Below, in pieces: positions 23,177 to 35,184 of a stretch of 64,000 nt of DNA; positions within the stretch are counted from its first letter, which is position 1; each line of letters starts with the position of its first letter. The notes under the pieces were generated by a model. The model did no database searches, was not told the DNA's origin, and saw only the letters and a list, made by a program, of their open reading frames with translations. Location: NCBI GenBank assembly GCA_026419785.1, contig JAODTK010004331.1, positions 62,001 to 126,000 of the forward strand. The letters run 5' to 3'. The position numbers and the translations under genes were made by a program. Origin of the DNA: Sclerodactyla briareus. Its lineage: Eukaryota; Echinodermata; Holothuroidea; Dendrochirotida; Sclerodactylidae.

Positions 23177-23352
23177 TCATTGCAACTCAGTACTGACCAC
23201 AAAGCTTACCCTGACTTTCAATAGGAACTCCTTCATGTGAGCAAAGTCAGGCAAGTGACGAAGAAGTCGTAACACCAGGAAGGTCAAAAAGAAGACGAGA
23301 TCGAAAAATCCTGTCAGCACAAGCGCCACATGCGGAAGGTTCAATCCTCTGT
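23177..23352 (-). pseudogene. Cys-loop receptor unit A, M4 exon
   Basis: After a good acceptor (ttgtatttttcag) the - strand reads DRGLNLPHVALVLTGFFDLV, then FFLTFLVLRLLRHLPDF: a short amphipathic lead followed by one strong hydrophobic helix, as in the M4 segment of pentameric ligand-gated channels. It aligns with the unit B M4 exon (46598-46780), whose start is IELRTVALVMDRL, but has two extra bases in the lead, so it is out of frame with the acceptor. It lies 3' of the damaged unit A M1-M3 exon, as expected for the last exon of the same gene. Confidence 0.75.
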
Positions 23353-24415
23353 CTGAAAAATACAAATGTATGTAATTATATATGTACAAATACAATGTAG
23401 CAATACGACCTCTCAACTTAAATTCAAAGAAGGCCAGTCTGTTGACAATTGATGTCAACTTTGTCGCAACAGAATTCTTTAGAATTTTCTGTTGTTAGAA
23501 GCTACGTCAGTCTCATGCAAATACGATTGTGTGGAAGAAGCTCTTCTGCCATATATCATAAAGGATCGGGACTGGTCGTTATTAGGCAGTTAGAAGGTGT
23601 ATATAGTAAGCTGATCACACCGTTGCTCTATTCATTTTGAATTAACCAAACCCACAATGTGGTGGCATTCTTAATTCAATTTGGAATCTGTGTTGTCATG
23701 TCGTCTGGTTTTTTGAAACAGGATAACCAGATTATATGACCAACCACGATTGAACTAGTGAGATGCAATTATTGACCTATTCCGCATATTTTGACAGATC
23801 CCTTATATTTCGAATCCGTCGATTATTAAACTACTCGCAATCACTAAGTATGGGTGGTCAACACAGGCCTTTTGAAACATCAGAATTGATTTGTCCTATT
23901 TTGTCACTGCCGGCATAATCAGTTCATGCGAAGCCTGGTTTGACAACCATACTTATGATTGCGGGAGTAGTAGGATTAAACAATTGCCTGAACAATTCTG
24001 GCCATCGCATTTGTACCCGTTAATGATAAGCACGGTGTAATTTCAGAACGTGTGTCATGCAGTATGTTATTAGGCAAATGTAGAGTGTACATCGATGAAT
24101 TAGTGGCGAAAGTTGTAAAAGAGTGTTCACATTCCGGAAACACATTTTCTTAGGTTTGCGGAAGGACTAAAAAAACAGAACGCACTCCTTTCTGCTAGTG
24201 TCTTACAGACTTGGAGAAATAGGCAGGTCAGTCCCATGCTTGGGGTACTACTCTGGTAACTATAGTGTAAACCTTCGAATATAAACACTCACCTTCTCAG
24301 CACCGACTTATTGTCATTTTTCCACGTGCGTCAATACTCCCGACCCGACGCAATGTTCTTCGTTCATTCTCATGCGCTTTGATGTCTATCGGTCCCCGTT
24401 TTTCTCCGAATTTGC
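23353..24415. other. Intron between unit A M1-M3 and M4 exons
   Basis: No coding or repeat content recognised. Its position between the two exon remnants matches the ~0.8-kb intron seen at the same place in unit B (46781-47581). Confidence 0.5.
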
Positions 24416-25089
24416 TTAGCGCTTTTTGCCGAGGTCGCGATTCCGCTGGCTGTACGAGGGGTGATTCCGCTCATTCTCGGGAGCTGCTCGAGGAAAAAAT
24501 GCTCTTTGTGAGAGGGTACTCAAGAAGAAGCAAACCCCTGCTGTCACCAAAAAAGCGATGTGATGTTCATAAGAGAGCTGGGACAGGCACCCGGGAATGG
24601 GCCAGACAGGCCATTTTAAAGTGATGGTGAGGTAAGTGCTGAGAATGGGGGACTCGTCACTAGCGGTTGGCAGAATGTCGGCGATGAGCAACTGGAAACC
24701 ACCGTCAGAACCAAGGAACCATGGACACCCCAAGGGAGATTCTCTCTCCACTGTTTCTGGGGGAGCAAGAAGAAGAAACGTCGCGAGGTCACAGAAAGGA
24801 TACGTGGATGGTATCCACCAATTGTCCTTATGTAATGGCTAGGATTCCTCTGTAGGAAAACACGCAGAAAATCCCAATGGCTTTCATATTCCCGACCGGG
24901 ATGAATGGACTGACGTCGAGAAATGGAAACCGACCACCGACTGCTAGTAGGCGACCAAGGACACGCGCGCCTCCCGATTTCAGATTATCCACCGAATATG
25001 TGCGTGAAGCAAACGTATGCTCTCCTCGATGAAATTCTCCGTGAGGAAAGAGAAGGGCGGCCTGCATGTCCCCGGGTGAACGGGAAGTA
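24416..25089 (-). pseudogene. Cys-loop receptor unit A, second half of Cys-loop to M3 (decayed)
   Basis: This exon is a broken copy of the unit B exon at 47582-48329. After acceptor ATTAG (25091-25090) it starts YFPF, but the D and following Cys of the FPFD....C motif are destroyed by an indel. The region PVGNMKAIGIFCVF matches PVGNISLAVFCLF before M1. After further frameshifts it has FQLLIADILPTAS, then DESPILSTYLTI, from M2 and the M2-M3 loop, and remnants of the M3 end and cytoplasmic loop. At least four frame changes prevent translation. In the intact family this part forms the channel pore of a plasma-membrane pentamer. It lies between the unit A Cys-loop exon (26195) and the M4 exon (23352). 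Confidence 0.9.
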
Positions 25090-26194
25090 CTAATGATGTA
25101 GGACGAAAAAAATAAATAATTCTCACCTCAGGTTATTACCCGTATCCATAAGGGCAGCACTTGTACTGAAAAAGGAAGGTGAGAAGAAGGACAGAAAGTG
25201 TCTTTCCAGTCACTAGGTACAATCCAGCTGCGTGGGCTACGACGCCCAGCACAAAATTGACCGTTTCCGGTTAGTCGGTTCTAGGAAAGCGACAACTCGC
25301 CTCCTTAGCCTGGGATCCGGATCTACTACTCTCAAAGTTCCAAACTAGTCAGCGAACCACGAACCAAGTTGGCTCGACTAGTGAATGATCAGAGACGTTT
25401 TCACATGAATGGTATTCGAATAGCCAAAATTGGATGCAAATTTTTTAGTTAAAGGACAAGTGGGCAGCCAAAAATATTCAAATGTCATACGATTGTGTAT
25501 TGAAAATCATGCCAATATCAACTTTGTTTCATGTTCAGAGCATTGTCTTTAAAAGTTACGAATTGAAAGATATGAGTTATCAGCTAAGTTGGCACTTTTG
25601 CAAATGGGAACATTTGATGGACGTGAATCTACAATGTTGATTTTTTTTATTAATAGCAAATATGTTTTTTCCTTTCTAATTGGTGATATGACATCATAAA
25701 AAAGGTTGACAGTTTGCCCAAAATCAGCGAATTGTATTAAATTTGAGGGAGGAAGCATATCTTTCCAACCCGAACATGGCTATAAACTGGACACAATGTG
25801 ATATTTGATTGATTTTTTATCTCTTAACATTATTCACCAAGCGAGTACAGTAATTTGGCCGGAAGTTTCCTTCAAATCGATTGCGTACCAACTAAGCACG
25901 TTTAAATGGACGCGGAATTTTTGCCCATAAACTTACACGACGACACGCTGTACAAGGCTAGGTATTCTATTTGTCTTCCTGACCACAACCAGTCCGATAT
26001 TACGGACTCTTCACATGAGGGTCAATTGTTTCTAGATGAGAAAGTATCTGTTTTGCCAATATGAATCTATTTGAATCCGATATGCGCTGTTCAACTGTAT
26101 TCGAGACGGGGTCTACGATACAGATTACCGTCACAGGTAGGGACACAGAGAAATTGGAGTGAAAGCTGGGCATACTGAAAGAAACACGACGTAC
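25090..26194. other. Intron of receptor unit A
   Basis: No further exon is firmly recognised. A short stretch at 25132-25170 with acceptor-like (tttttcag) and donor-like (GAG|GTGAGA) borders on the - strand has no homology I can name. The rest is AT-rich and unassigned. Confidence 0.4.
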
Positions 26195-26250
26195 TATATA
26201 GGGCATTGCGTCTCCAAGACCAACGGAAGTTCCCGAACTGCAACCACCAT
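26195..26250 (-). pseudogene. Cys-loop receptor unit A, first half of Cys-loop exon
   Basis: On the - strand, between a CGCCAG acceptor and an ATA|GTACGT donor, the short exon reads VAVRELPLVLETQCPI. That is the strand leading into the first cysteine of the 13-residue Cys-loop, and it aligns with the unit B exon (49522-49580: VASLGTPLVLETQCPI). One extra G in the ATGGTGG start shifts the frame relative to the acceptor phase used in unit B. The next exon (25089 downward) should supply the second cysteine but has lost it. Confidence 0.8.
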
Positions 26251-26970
26251 CTGGCGTAGAAATAGTCCCGATGTCTTGAGGACACGACGGAGAGAGCGTC
26301 GTGGTCTAGCCTGTTGAGAAAAAAAGGGTCTCTGTCTAGAGCAGTTATAAACGAATTAGCGGGGTTCGGTTTTGTAAGGGAAATTATACAATAAAGATAG
26401 GGTATAATCGATTGGAGCATGGATGACGTCGAACTTGATCTGAACACACTAGTATGGGCACCTTTGCTCCCGCCGTTTAGAGGACGTCGTTATACGTATG
26501 TCAGCCTCCATTCAAGCAAAGGTTCAGCAGGGTCGTCGCTGAGTGATTCAGTAGGTTGCCAGGAAAAAAGAGCAATGTGTCCTTTAGCTTAGCAAAGTAC
26601 TCCATGCCCATTGCTGTTTGAGTGCCAATTTCATGTAGCGGCGTTGAGTATGAATAACCCACTCCTTTACAATGGTCACACCACATTGTCTTATTCCGCA
26701 GGGCGGAAGGTCTTCTACAAATTCTATTAGGCTAGAACTGAAGGAAAAACATCGGGCCACCTGCGGTATCAAGAAAAGTTTTGTAATTTAAAAACAACAA
26801 CTCCTAATTCTGCGACGTGATCATTTATTTTGTAGCTTGTGTCCGCAGTGCCTGTTGCGTGTGTACCGTGAATGAACTTTAACAAAGACTGTAATTATAC
26901 ACTATTATAATGGTCCCTGAATGAACTGGCTTATAACTTGTACCAGTACTGCCCCCCCAATATAGACAAC
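26251..26970. other. Intron of receptor unit A
   Basis: No exon recognised. Two overlapping - strand ORFs (about 26501-26772) contain Cys residues but no receptor or other family motif. Confidence 0.35.
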
Positions 26971-26974
26971 ACGC

Positions 26975-27085
26975 ATTGCTGATGAAGATGCTAGCGGCCA
27001 GTCTCGTTGACGTACACGTTGACAAACTCACGCCGCCAAAATCTGAGGGTTCCATGTCGTCGAGGATCTCTCCAATATGACAACA
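26975..27085 (-). pseudogene. Cys-loop receptor unit A, ligand-binding domain exon (loop D region)
   Basis: The - strand has EPSDFGGV followed, one frame over, by FVNVYVNETGR and then a stop. This matches the unit B exon (50580-50699: WNSSEFGGVEFVNIHVGE). Channels of this family carry W....(S/D)(E/D)(Y/F)GG in the middle of the extracellular domain. The frameshift between GGV and FVN, plus the stop after ETGR, show decay. The two copies also share the flanking string 'gttgacaaactc' (+ strand) and the spacing to the FGG codons. Confidence 0.75.
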
Positions 27086-27429
27086 CGGATATTGTCATTG
27101 CATGGGTTTGTTTATCCAGATTGAACTTTGGTAACGGAATGGACTCATCAGCGATCTGCAAATATGGTAAACCTCCCAGGATTCTGCTGATCTTACGGTG
27201 GATTGGAACGTAAGACGACGCTTTGCCAGTGCTTTAGGAGGAAAATTACCCAATGGCAGTGTGCTTACCCACTCCGCCAGCTATCCTCGGAACCAATCAA
27301 TCTTGCTCACTGTCTCTATGAGACTGAGCGAGAGGGGCCTTGTGAGGCAGGGATCGGATTCATTGTTGGTGCCATGAGCACGAGTTATGTGTGGAGAGGG
27401 GGTTGGGGGGGGAGGTGGAGAGGGGGTGG

Positions 27430-27780
27430 GGTTCTTGTGAAATTTGAAATCGCATCACACAGAGCCTGGTGGAGTTGCCCAGTATATTCCGCCAGAAACC
27501 AACCGACGTATGGGAGGGGCGCGATTATCGCGATTGAGACTCCCAGTGTTGTGTACAATTCAATGGGTACAAGAGGATTTTATTACAGTGGACCACACAC
27601 CTGGAACTCCATCCCTGCCGATTATCCGTGGCATTAGTGATTATGCTTCGTTTTTTTTTTTTCAAATCGAAACTTAAAACCCATTATTTACTTGGCTTCC
27701 TCCAAGTATTCTTAGGGTTGTGCAGTTGTGTTAGTTGTTATTAGGCGCTATAAAAGGTTCTCATACTTCTAAGGCATATG
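27430..27780 (+). mobile_element. LINE 3'-end fragment (RT C-terminus and tail)
   Basis: The + strand encodes GTRGFYYSGPHTWNSIPAD at about 27559-27620, then ISDYASFFFFQIET. This is the typical WNSLP-type C-terminal end of many LINE reverse transcriptases. A tail 'gttgttattaggcgctataaaagg' (about 27735-27760) follows. Frameshifts separate the parts. It lies in the long intron between unit A ligand-domain exons. Confidence 0.7.
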
Positions 27781-29100
27781 TGCAATCGTCACACGACCCC
27801 AGGTCGAGCAAATCTGAGTCCTGTAGTAATCGATCGTCCTGCCGGGAAGAAGAGAGGGGGTCTATGGTAGGGTAGGTTCCACGTTGGTGCGAATCGTGCG
27901 AAAGAGAAGAGCCCTAAATTGCAGTGAAGGTTACTATCCTGACAATCAACTTTTTGAAAAACATTTTACTTCCGGTATTAATCAAGTTTCCACACAGAAA
28001 GCGAAAAAGTATTTATCTGGATCCGGATTTTATTTGTCTATTCTGTGTAGTATATGCGTGTACCAGGCGCGAAGCGTAGTGATCACTGCAATAGGCACAG
28101 TAGATAACACCCAATGAAGGAAACAAGTGTAATAAAGATTGTGTGAGTGAAATTATGTAACCAAACAGCGCTTATTTATGGTTTGATAGAATTAACCGAA
28201 GACCCGTTATACCACCACCCCCTCCCCTACCCCGACTGCTACGATGACTGCGATGGGCAAGTCAGTAGTTGTTCACTTGAACGCTCTATCGTCCTATTCC
28301 AGTTACAAGGATTATAGTTTATGTGGGTGTATATGTACATTGCTTACTACCGTATCTCCAGTCCCTTTCTAATAATATGTAGCTGTAATATCTACCAATT
28401 CACCCACAAGCTGTCGTAATGACTTGATCTCGTGCGTTCTGATGGAATGAGAAGTTGAAGATGTATAGGGAGTACATGCATCACAATGAAATAGGAACGC
28501 CGTTGGATTCGTATCATAGGCGGTTGTAGTCTAGGCTATTAGGGTATTGTGGAGAGTTTCTTGCTGGCTGATGATATGTTACATATATGGGGCGCATCCC
28601 TGTATTCTTACCACGGTAATACGCCGTAACTGCATGATTGCAACCTGTGCAATTTCAGTGCAAGAATCACCCTTGAATGGAAAGGAAAATAAGAGATCTC
28701 CCGTCTGAACTTCACGATTTCGATTGTTATGGTTGCAGCCTGTCTCACAGACGAAACTACGGACTTTGGACAAGGCAGATCTTCATGACTAGAGAATTAG
28801 GAGTAATCAGTTCTTGTTCATTCGTTACCATATTTCGTGCTGTAACATAAACAGAAGATCTTTGGAAAATTACAGACGTCGTCCATGGTCGTCAAGTAAC
28901 GAATTAAAAAAGATTCCATGGTTCTGTCAGTTGACGATTTGAAAAAGATATCACCTGCCATGAAGAACGAGGTGAAAATTTCCATCACGCACTTCCAATC
29001 ATTCATTTACATAAGGGTGTAACGTCATAAACATGTGGAATACTAATGCAGAATACCATTTTGTATACCATTATGTAATGTTGATAATAGATTAGGGTAT
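27781..29100. other. Unit A intron, nothing assigned
   Basis: No exon or repeat firmly recognised. A - strand stretch at 28600-28780 ends in a donor-like GTG|GTAAGA but does not resemble any receptor segment. Confidence 0.35.
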
Positions 29101-29103
29101 ATA

Positions 29104-29620
29104 GCCAGGGTGCGGATTCAGGATTTTCGGTTTTAGAGGGGGCCGCCAACAATTATCAAAATATAATTTTAATGGTAGAAGAGCTATGGAAGCGCAGGAG
29201 CCGCGACGCCACCCAAATCGGGGAGGGGGGGGTGTTTGCGCTGAATTCCCCTAGATACTGAACTGTTAATTTGATCTGTACGCACGTATCTGATCAGTGG
29301 CGTAGCCAGAGATTTTTCAGTAGGGGGCCATGGGGAGGTTGTGAGGTCGGGGAGTGTGTGGGGCCAGGCATATGAATTAATCATGTTGACCAACTAAGCG
29401 GAACGCCCAATGGGTCGCGGAGTCGCACAAGAGGGAATTTCTGAGTCTGAGAGGACCTCCCAGATGGCCGGAGGAAACGGCATTTTCGTATTTGTTTGAA
29501 AAAAGCATAACCAAAAAATCTGAAATGATTGTTTCATGGATTTTGGAGCGAACCCCTGGTGGTCCATTAAGACTAGCTCCTGTATTAACCACACTTCCAC
29601 GGTAGTACTAACCGACATTT
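29104..29620. repeat. G-rich interspersed repeats (GTGGCGTAGCCAG-type)
   Basis: The string 'agtggcgtagccagagatttttcag' at about 29293-29318 followed by GGGGCC-type sequence is a motif seen at one end of short repeats in many invertebrate genomes (general knowledge). 'ggtgcggattcaggattttcgg' at about 29110 is a similar end. A G tract is at 29221. The interior is non-coding. The long - strand ORF at 29394-29828 overlaps this repeat and is not a gene. Confidence 0.5.
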
Positions 29621-30960
29621 GCAAGTAGTGATCCCAACATATACACTTTTTTTTTTGGCCGTTGATGGACAAAGTCTCACAAAGATGTTCCACTGCGCGT
29701 ATGGAAGTCGACTCTTTCCATAATCGACAATCGTGATGAGTCGAAATGAATAAGTTGTCTGGCTGAATTTGAAGGTCATCTGAGATCACGAGAGGTCTAC
29801 CAGTTGCACACAACGAGCACAGAATCAATTGCCCAGAGCAAGGTTAAATTGACGTGTGGAGCTTTCTGGAGGGGAGAGGGGGGTACAGAACATAGTGTTT
29901 TTGGTGTGCGTGAATATGGGTCATTTGAGAACGATTGTGAGAAAGTATTATTCGCCAACATCGGATTAGGCCAAGAAAAGCTTGCCCCGAAACGGCCTGA
30001 TCAGACTGAAACCTTTCCTACTGAGTGGACAGGATCGTGATGTAGAATGAGAGGCAATGCGTAGAGAAAATAGGGAAAAAGTTATATTTGTCAATTTTGG
30101 TGTATGAATAAATACGATAACACGATCATACCAAATGACCATGTACATTTGTTTTCTCAATCCCCATGGTAAGTAAAAATGAGTGTGGCACCTTATAGCA
30201 CAATACTTGACCAGGCATGGATACAGATGTTTTCCAAGAGGGTGGGGTGTTTTCGTGATGTGATCGAGTACAGAAAAGAACCAATCCCTATGTGCGCGCA
30301 TGGAACCGGGAATCCGTATTGAGAACATGGGCCAAATTTAAACCGTAAACAATTTTCGTCTTCACACAGTAGTTGCTATCTACGACCGAAGAGGACATCT
30401 ACCCACGCGCGACGACAAAACAATGTAGCTACAAAACAGGTGGGCGTCGATCGTTTTGAAAAGTGGGGGAGGGGGGAACATTGAATGCCAACATGCGGAG
30501 CGGCACCATCAGTTGGCGCGAAGCGCAACAAGAAAATTCAGATGCTCATACTCAAGATCGACAGAAATGCCACTTGCCAGGCTCAAATAGCCCCATCTAC
30601 ATGTGTGATTCTAGTAAAAGGCACACCAAAATGTTGTCATTGTGCATACTAAGAGGATTTACGGAATATCCACATGGTTATTTCTTTTTTATTACCTTTC
30701 CTTACTTGGCTTCTGTTGGCGTGGGCTCCAGGGGTCTAACGAAACAGTCCCTGGTGGGATTCGAAAGGAAAAGCCATAGGCGGACGGGGATCATTCCAAT
30801 TCGGGAGCAAAAAAAATTTTACCCTGAATTTTAAAGTCAGGAGTCGGGAACTGTCGGCGCGCGATTTTCTTTTGCAGGTTTTCCGGGCATTGTATCGAAA
30901 AAGTCGCAAAAAAGGACGCATTTTTTTACTTTGCTCTTTCCTTCCCAGATTTCCCACGAA
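29621..30960. other. Unit A intron: low-complexity and repeat-like sequence
   Basis: Contains T and G runs (29647, 29873, 30460) and a block at 30700-30900 (ggctccaggggtctaacgaaacagtccctgg...) that looks like an old interspersed repeat. No exon recognised. Confidence 0.35.
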
Positions 30961-30969
30961 TTTTAATTT

Positions 30970-31010
30970 CAGATTTTTTTTTTTTTTTTTTTGGGGGGGG
31001 GGGGGGAGTC
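30970..31010. repeat. T homopolymer followed by G homopolymer
   Basis: About 20 T immediately followed by about 16 G, ending in a short CCCCC. Low complexity with G-quadruplex potential. Confidence 0.95.
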
Positions 31011-31349
31011 TTCCCCCAGGTCTTCTGAAATTATTCGAGTGACCACCAAAATGATTCGAAGCATATTACATCGCATTATTTAGGGCCTACAAACGCCTGA
31101 TAAAAACGGCATTGCGCCCAAAACAAATTAGGCACTTTGGATATTCGTGTTAAAATTCGAGAATTCAGTATTGTGAAACATGGGTAATCCTTCCGAATTC
31201 GGCCCTAGTCGGGTCCAAGATCTTCACTGGGGTCCGCACCTGGAATTAGTGGGACTTAAGACAATTTCCACCGCGATTTTTCTTTGGTTATACAAAAATT
31301 GAATCAGTTTAGAGTATTACAAAATCGGTCATGTGCCTATTTATTTTTA

Positions 31350-31870
31350 TTACGGTCGGAAAGTGGGGGAGGGGGGGGAAAACGATAATGATACCCGCCA
31401 CTTTTGAAAGTGGGGGATTGCCCTCCCCCCGTCCCCGCACCTGTTGACGGAACGCCCATGCTACAAATCTGCCGAACCGTAAATGTTGCTTGCACAAGCA
31501 TCAAAGGATGTGTGTTTTTTTTCGCCGCACAACATCAAAGCGCTTTGCCGCTCATAACGTGGGAATCACCACATGTCGTCCAAATCATTATAGCCCCGGA
31601 CAGCGCACTCGGTCCGTTACTAATAGTACAGTTTGCCGTGCCTAGATTACGCCGGTAGCTTGTGAGGAGCTAAAGAAATACCTACATACAACCCATCCGC
31701 ATCGTGGTTCTTCTTCTGACTGGGACAGATGGCAGATGGGGCTTGTGTCAACTTTAACTCAACGGCTCGCAGGCAATAGAAAAAAAAAATCCTTTCGAGA
31801 TTTTTTAAGAGGGGGGGGGGGGGGCGCGCCCGGTGCGCCCCCCCGGTATCCGCGCCTGATAGCCACACTA
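31350..31870. repeat. G/C-rich interspersed repeat ends
   Basis: Strings such as 'aaagtgggggaggggggggaaaacgataatg' (31360), 'ccccgtccccgcacctg' (31425) and 'gcgcccggtgcgcccccccggtatccgcgcctg' (31825) look like ends of short repeats. Related G-rich strings recur at 30450 and 29110. The G run at 31811 is about 16 long. No coding content. Confidence 0.45.
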
Positions 31871-32023
31871 TATTCTGTCCCCAAAAAAAATTGTGTGCAC
31901 ATAAGCCGTAAGACTGAGGAGGCGAAATTCAAATTCAGAACTATTGTGTTGTGATAGAACAATCTGTTTGTATGATGCCATGGCTTATTATGTGCTGTTT
32001 CACAGACAATGGAAGCAACTTAC

Positions 32024-32177
32024 CAAATCGAGCAACATAGATGAGAAGGACAAATCCGTTAACGTCTACGACGGCCTCATCATCACTGAGAACAGGTCTT
32101 GAGGTAACCGAATAGTTTTAGGGTTACCTAGAATTCCCCCTTTTATCCTGGTCTCGTTGCTCTTGATGTACACTCAT
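32024..32177 (-). pseudogene. Cys-loop receptor unit A, N-terminal ligand-domain exon
   Basis: Between acceptor GTTGCAG and a consensus donor G|GTAAGT, this 154-base exon matches the 155-base unit B exon at 52557-52711. Readable parts are NETRIK, VTSRPVLSDDEAVVDVNGFV and LLIYVARF, corresponding to NTETRIK, VTARPALDDDDTVEIVMAFS and IYAMLDL. In intact receptors this is the N-terminal helix and first strands of the extracellular domain (the RPV.....V.V pattern). At least two frame changes break it. The exon boundary phase matches unit B. Confidence 0.85.
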
Positions 32178-32400
32178 CTGCAACCTGCTGGATAACACCA
32201 AAGATGGATAATGATCTATGACTCTCTGGCAGGTCACGTCAGTGGAGAAAGACCACTATGGACAGTACAACATAAAACATGGGCCAACGCCATTCCCTCT
32301 CTGACACATTAGGAATAACCGAGAGCCAAAGAGAGTCGGAAAAAAAAAAAAATGTGAGACATGGTCATCGTTCCCCCGAATGACGAGGCGGCGACGGAAT

Positions 32401-32423
32401 AGGAGGGGGGGGGGGGGGGGGGT
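32401..32423. repeat. G homopolymer tract
   Basis: A run of about 20 G after an A run at 32340. Reverse-strand poly-Pro ORFs come from this tract. Confidence 0.95.
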
Positions 32424-32593
32424 GCTGCTTCGAACACATAATAATGGTAGGGTTGAGATAACACCAAAAGATCGGCAGAGGTGAAAGTGTTTCCAGTGCA
32501 GTAACACAATTATCAAAACGAGACGAAAAAACCAATTTACCTCGTGTTCCAATGCTGCCGTTGACTGCTAGATATAGTGATAATTGACCTTTT

Positions 32594-32895
32594 CCACGTC
32601 ATTCTACAGCTGTAGCATATGCACCTTTGGAGTCATACTCAATGGACTCTGAATATGCATTGTAATTCCCCAGAGCACTTATGTTGCTCGCAAACCTTTG
32701 TCCATCTCATGTGCGTCAATGCTCATTGAACGCAGTATTATTTCGTAGTTGGAGTACAGAGTTAGGTACCATAGCCAAAGTAGAACAGTCCGAATTGTAT
32801 ATTAGATTATCGCAGTTGGGTGTTGACCGGGCCTTTGAGAAGCCGCATCCCATAGGTGAAGTAGAACAACGTTTCGCGCGAATTACCATGACCAG
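32594..32895 (+). repeat. Interspersed repeat, copy 1
   Basis: About 300 bases, including 'ggagtcata..caa.ggactc.gaatatgca', 'tgcgtcaatg..cattgaa..cagtattatttcgtag' and 'attagattatcgcag', are repeated at 34135-34520. No ORF is shared between the copies. The family is not identified. It lies within unit A. Confidence 0.8.
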
Positions 32896-34134
32896 ATAGA
32901 GCGAATTTACCATGTGTTTGAAATTCTGCATTGATGTTGCATCTTGCAATAAACCTTGGACTATCTTTCTGATTGAATCGATCCATCATAACTGAACACA
33001 TAAACTGCTAGAAGTATTTCAGAATATCTTTATTGGTTTCTGTATTCTGATTGGTCAAAAGCTCTTCGAGACCATGTTCGAATCGCCATTCGAACCCTCT
33101 CCTATTTCTTTTGCATAAAGCAATCGAGAGAATTTATGATTAATCTGGAATCTGATTGTTTTGTTGCTGGTGAGCAGCCACAGTTACCATGTACAAGCCA
33201 GCACACAAAGTTAACTTGGAAAACAATTAGCCCTATGTTTTGGGATAGTTCTATGTTTGATACCTGTGTGGTCACAGCATCATGCATTTCTATGATACAT
33301 CATATAGTCTACAAAGCGCAGCGCGCACACAAACCCTCTAAGCCGCTACCTGTGTAACATCTTTTCAAGTTGCCCGCATTATACACAAGCCGGCTAGCCT
33401 GGCTCACAAAATACGAGGCTATGCAACGCTCATCTCTCGAAAATGTTAGGCCTAACACACGCATAATACGCAACTAACCTAGTGCGATGGTTAAAATTAT
33501 TATGCTGGATAATAAAACAACAGGCTGTGGCATGGCAAATCACTTAAATTGTTTCTAGTAGCCTTCGAAATACGGTTAAAGGTTTGCGGGGTCACTAAAA
33601 ATCATGAAAAATACATTTCTTCATTCAGCAGAAGTTACCTGTTATGTCTCGGATATCTAACTGAGAGGTTGTCTAACTGCAATTCGGTGTAACATTGATC
33701 GGTATCTTCTAAATTGTGATTTAGCTGCACGTCGGTTCAAAGTTCCGAGTACATATTCCAGTTCAGTTTAGCATAAACAGTGTAGAAACTGCATGCAATG
33801 GATTTCGCTGTATGTTGTTTGAATAGACCAGACACTCCAGCCTCTGACTCAAACTATATGGTTATGTTACTCTGACTATATAAGATAAGAGGATTCGCTT
33901 ATATGAGTCACCGACCTGATTTAGAAGAATGTTCATTGAACAACAAAAAATCGAAGTAAAACGCACTTTTCAGAGTTCTTTTTATAATTTGTGGAATTGT
34001 GAAGACGTCACTGGAGGCAAAACAACTCGCCCTCGGCTCGAGGTTTCAAACCTCCACGATGACGTCATCGTCGGTCTTAAATGCAACTAAAGACCTCGGC
34101 ACCCTCGTATTTATCCCCTAAAAAATGACCTTTC
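32896..34134. other. Unit A intron, nothing recognised
   Basis: No exon or repeat recognised between the two copies of the duplicated repeat. A short GACGTCATC-containing inverted stretch near 34000-34070 is the only notable composition. Confidence 0.35.
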
Positions 34135-34530
34135 GTCGTCATTCTACAGTTGATTTGCCTCCGAAAAACATCTCTGTCCCCCCTCTCTCTCCCCTCTCTC
34201 TTTCGTAAAACTGAGATGTTCACAGTCATTCCACACCTGCTGCACATATGGAGTCATAGTCTAACGGACTCCGAATATGCAATTCCAGAGCCTGTGCTGT
34301 GCATGTTAGTACTAGCATTATTATTGCTCGCTTGCTCTCGTCCACCTCGTGTGCGTCAATGTGCATTGAATTCAGTATTATTTCGTAGCTGAAATACGGA
34401 GTTGGTACCACAGCCAAAGTAGAACAGTGATTGTACATTAGATTATCGCAGTTGAGTGTTGGCCGGCCTTTCGACAAGCCGCATCCCATGCATAGGGAAG
34501 AAGTAGAACAACTTTTCGTGAATACCGTAC
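34135..34530 (+). repeat. Interspersed repeat, copy 2
   Basis: Second copy of the 32594-32895 repeat. It is longer because of extra sequence (about 34290-34330, tgttagtactagcattattattgctcgc) and has scattered indels. Both copies are in the same orientation about 1.5 kb apart. Confidence 0.8.
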
Positions 34531-35184
34531 ATGCCTACTATGACTCCATATGTAATGATCATGTCTCAAGCATCTTCCAGAGAAGCGAGACTATATCTTA
34601 GCGTAAACTCTTTGCTTGGAAACTGATACTTATCGAGAAGTTCATGTCATTATACAGGCGACGAAATACATACCATTCCGTGTATCACGTGACACATGAG
34701 CAATAGTACCTATTTGATAAAATCGTAACAAGGCGGTTGATGTTGTCGTCATTGTTGTTCGAATAGATAGATTCTTGGTCGAGCCCTCTCAATAACATTG
34801 CTGAAATTTCTGATCCATTTCACAGTCCTGGAAAAGTTCCATATAGGCTATTTATTCCTACAGGATGTAATCATCACGCGTCTCCCTGCAGCTTGGTAAT
34901 TCATGGATTGTGGCCAATATAATACTGTAAATTATTGCTTCATATTGATTGTTCGGAATTATGAGTTCTTTTACGGATTGAGCATCATGATTGAAAAATT
35001 ATCTTGAAACCAGGAAACATTGAAGAAGAGGACCTTTCAAATTCAAGTGGCTATGAAAATAAACCTCGAGTTTAGCCTCTTTCAACCGCGGGAGACATAG
35101 ATCATCTAACTCATATAATTGAAGTAAGTTGTTCTTCACTCTTAAAAATGCTGTGGAAATAGCACACCGATCCGGGTTGTTGTA

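Noticed and set aside
26091-26447. Reading 'WWLQFGNFRWSWRRNALY' as the receptor loop D segment
   Set aside because: It is the wrong frame of the half Cys-loop exon; the LETQCPI frame matches unit B and has the correct splice phase.
29394-29828. 144-codon - strand ORF as a gene
   Set aside because: It overlaps a GTGGCGTAGCCAG-type interspersed repeat, has no splice support and no recognisable domain.
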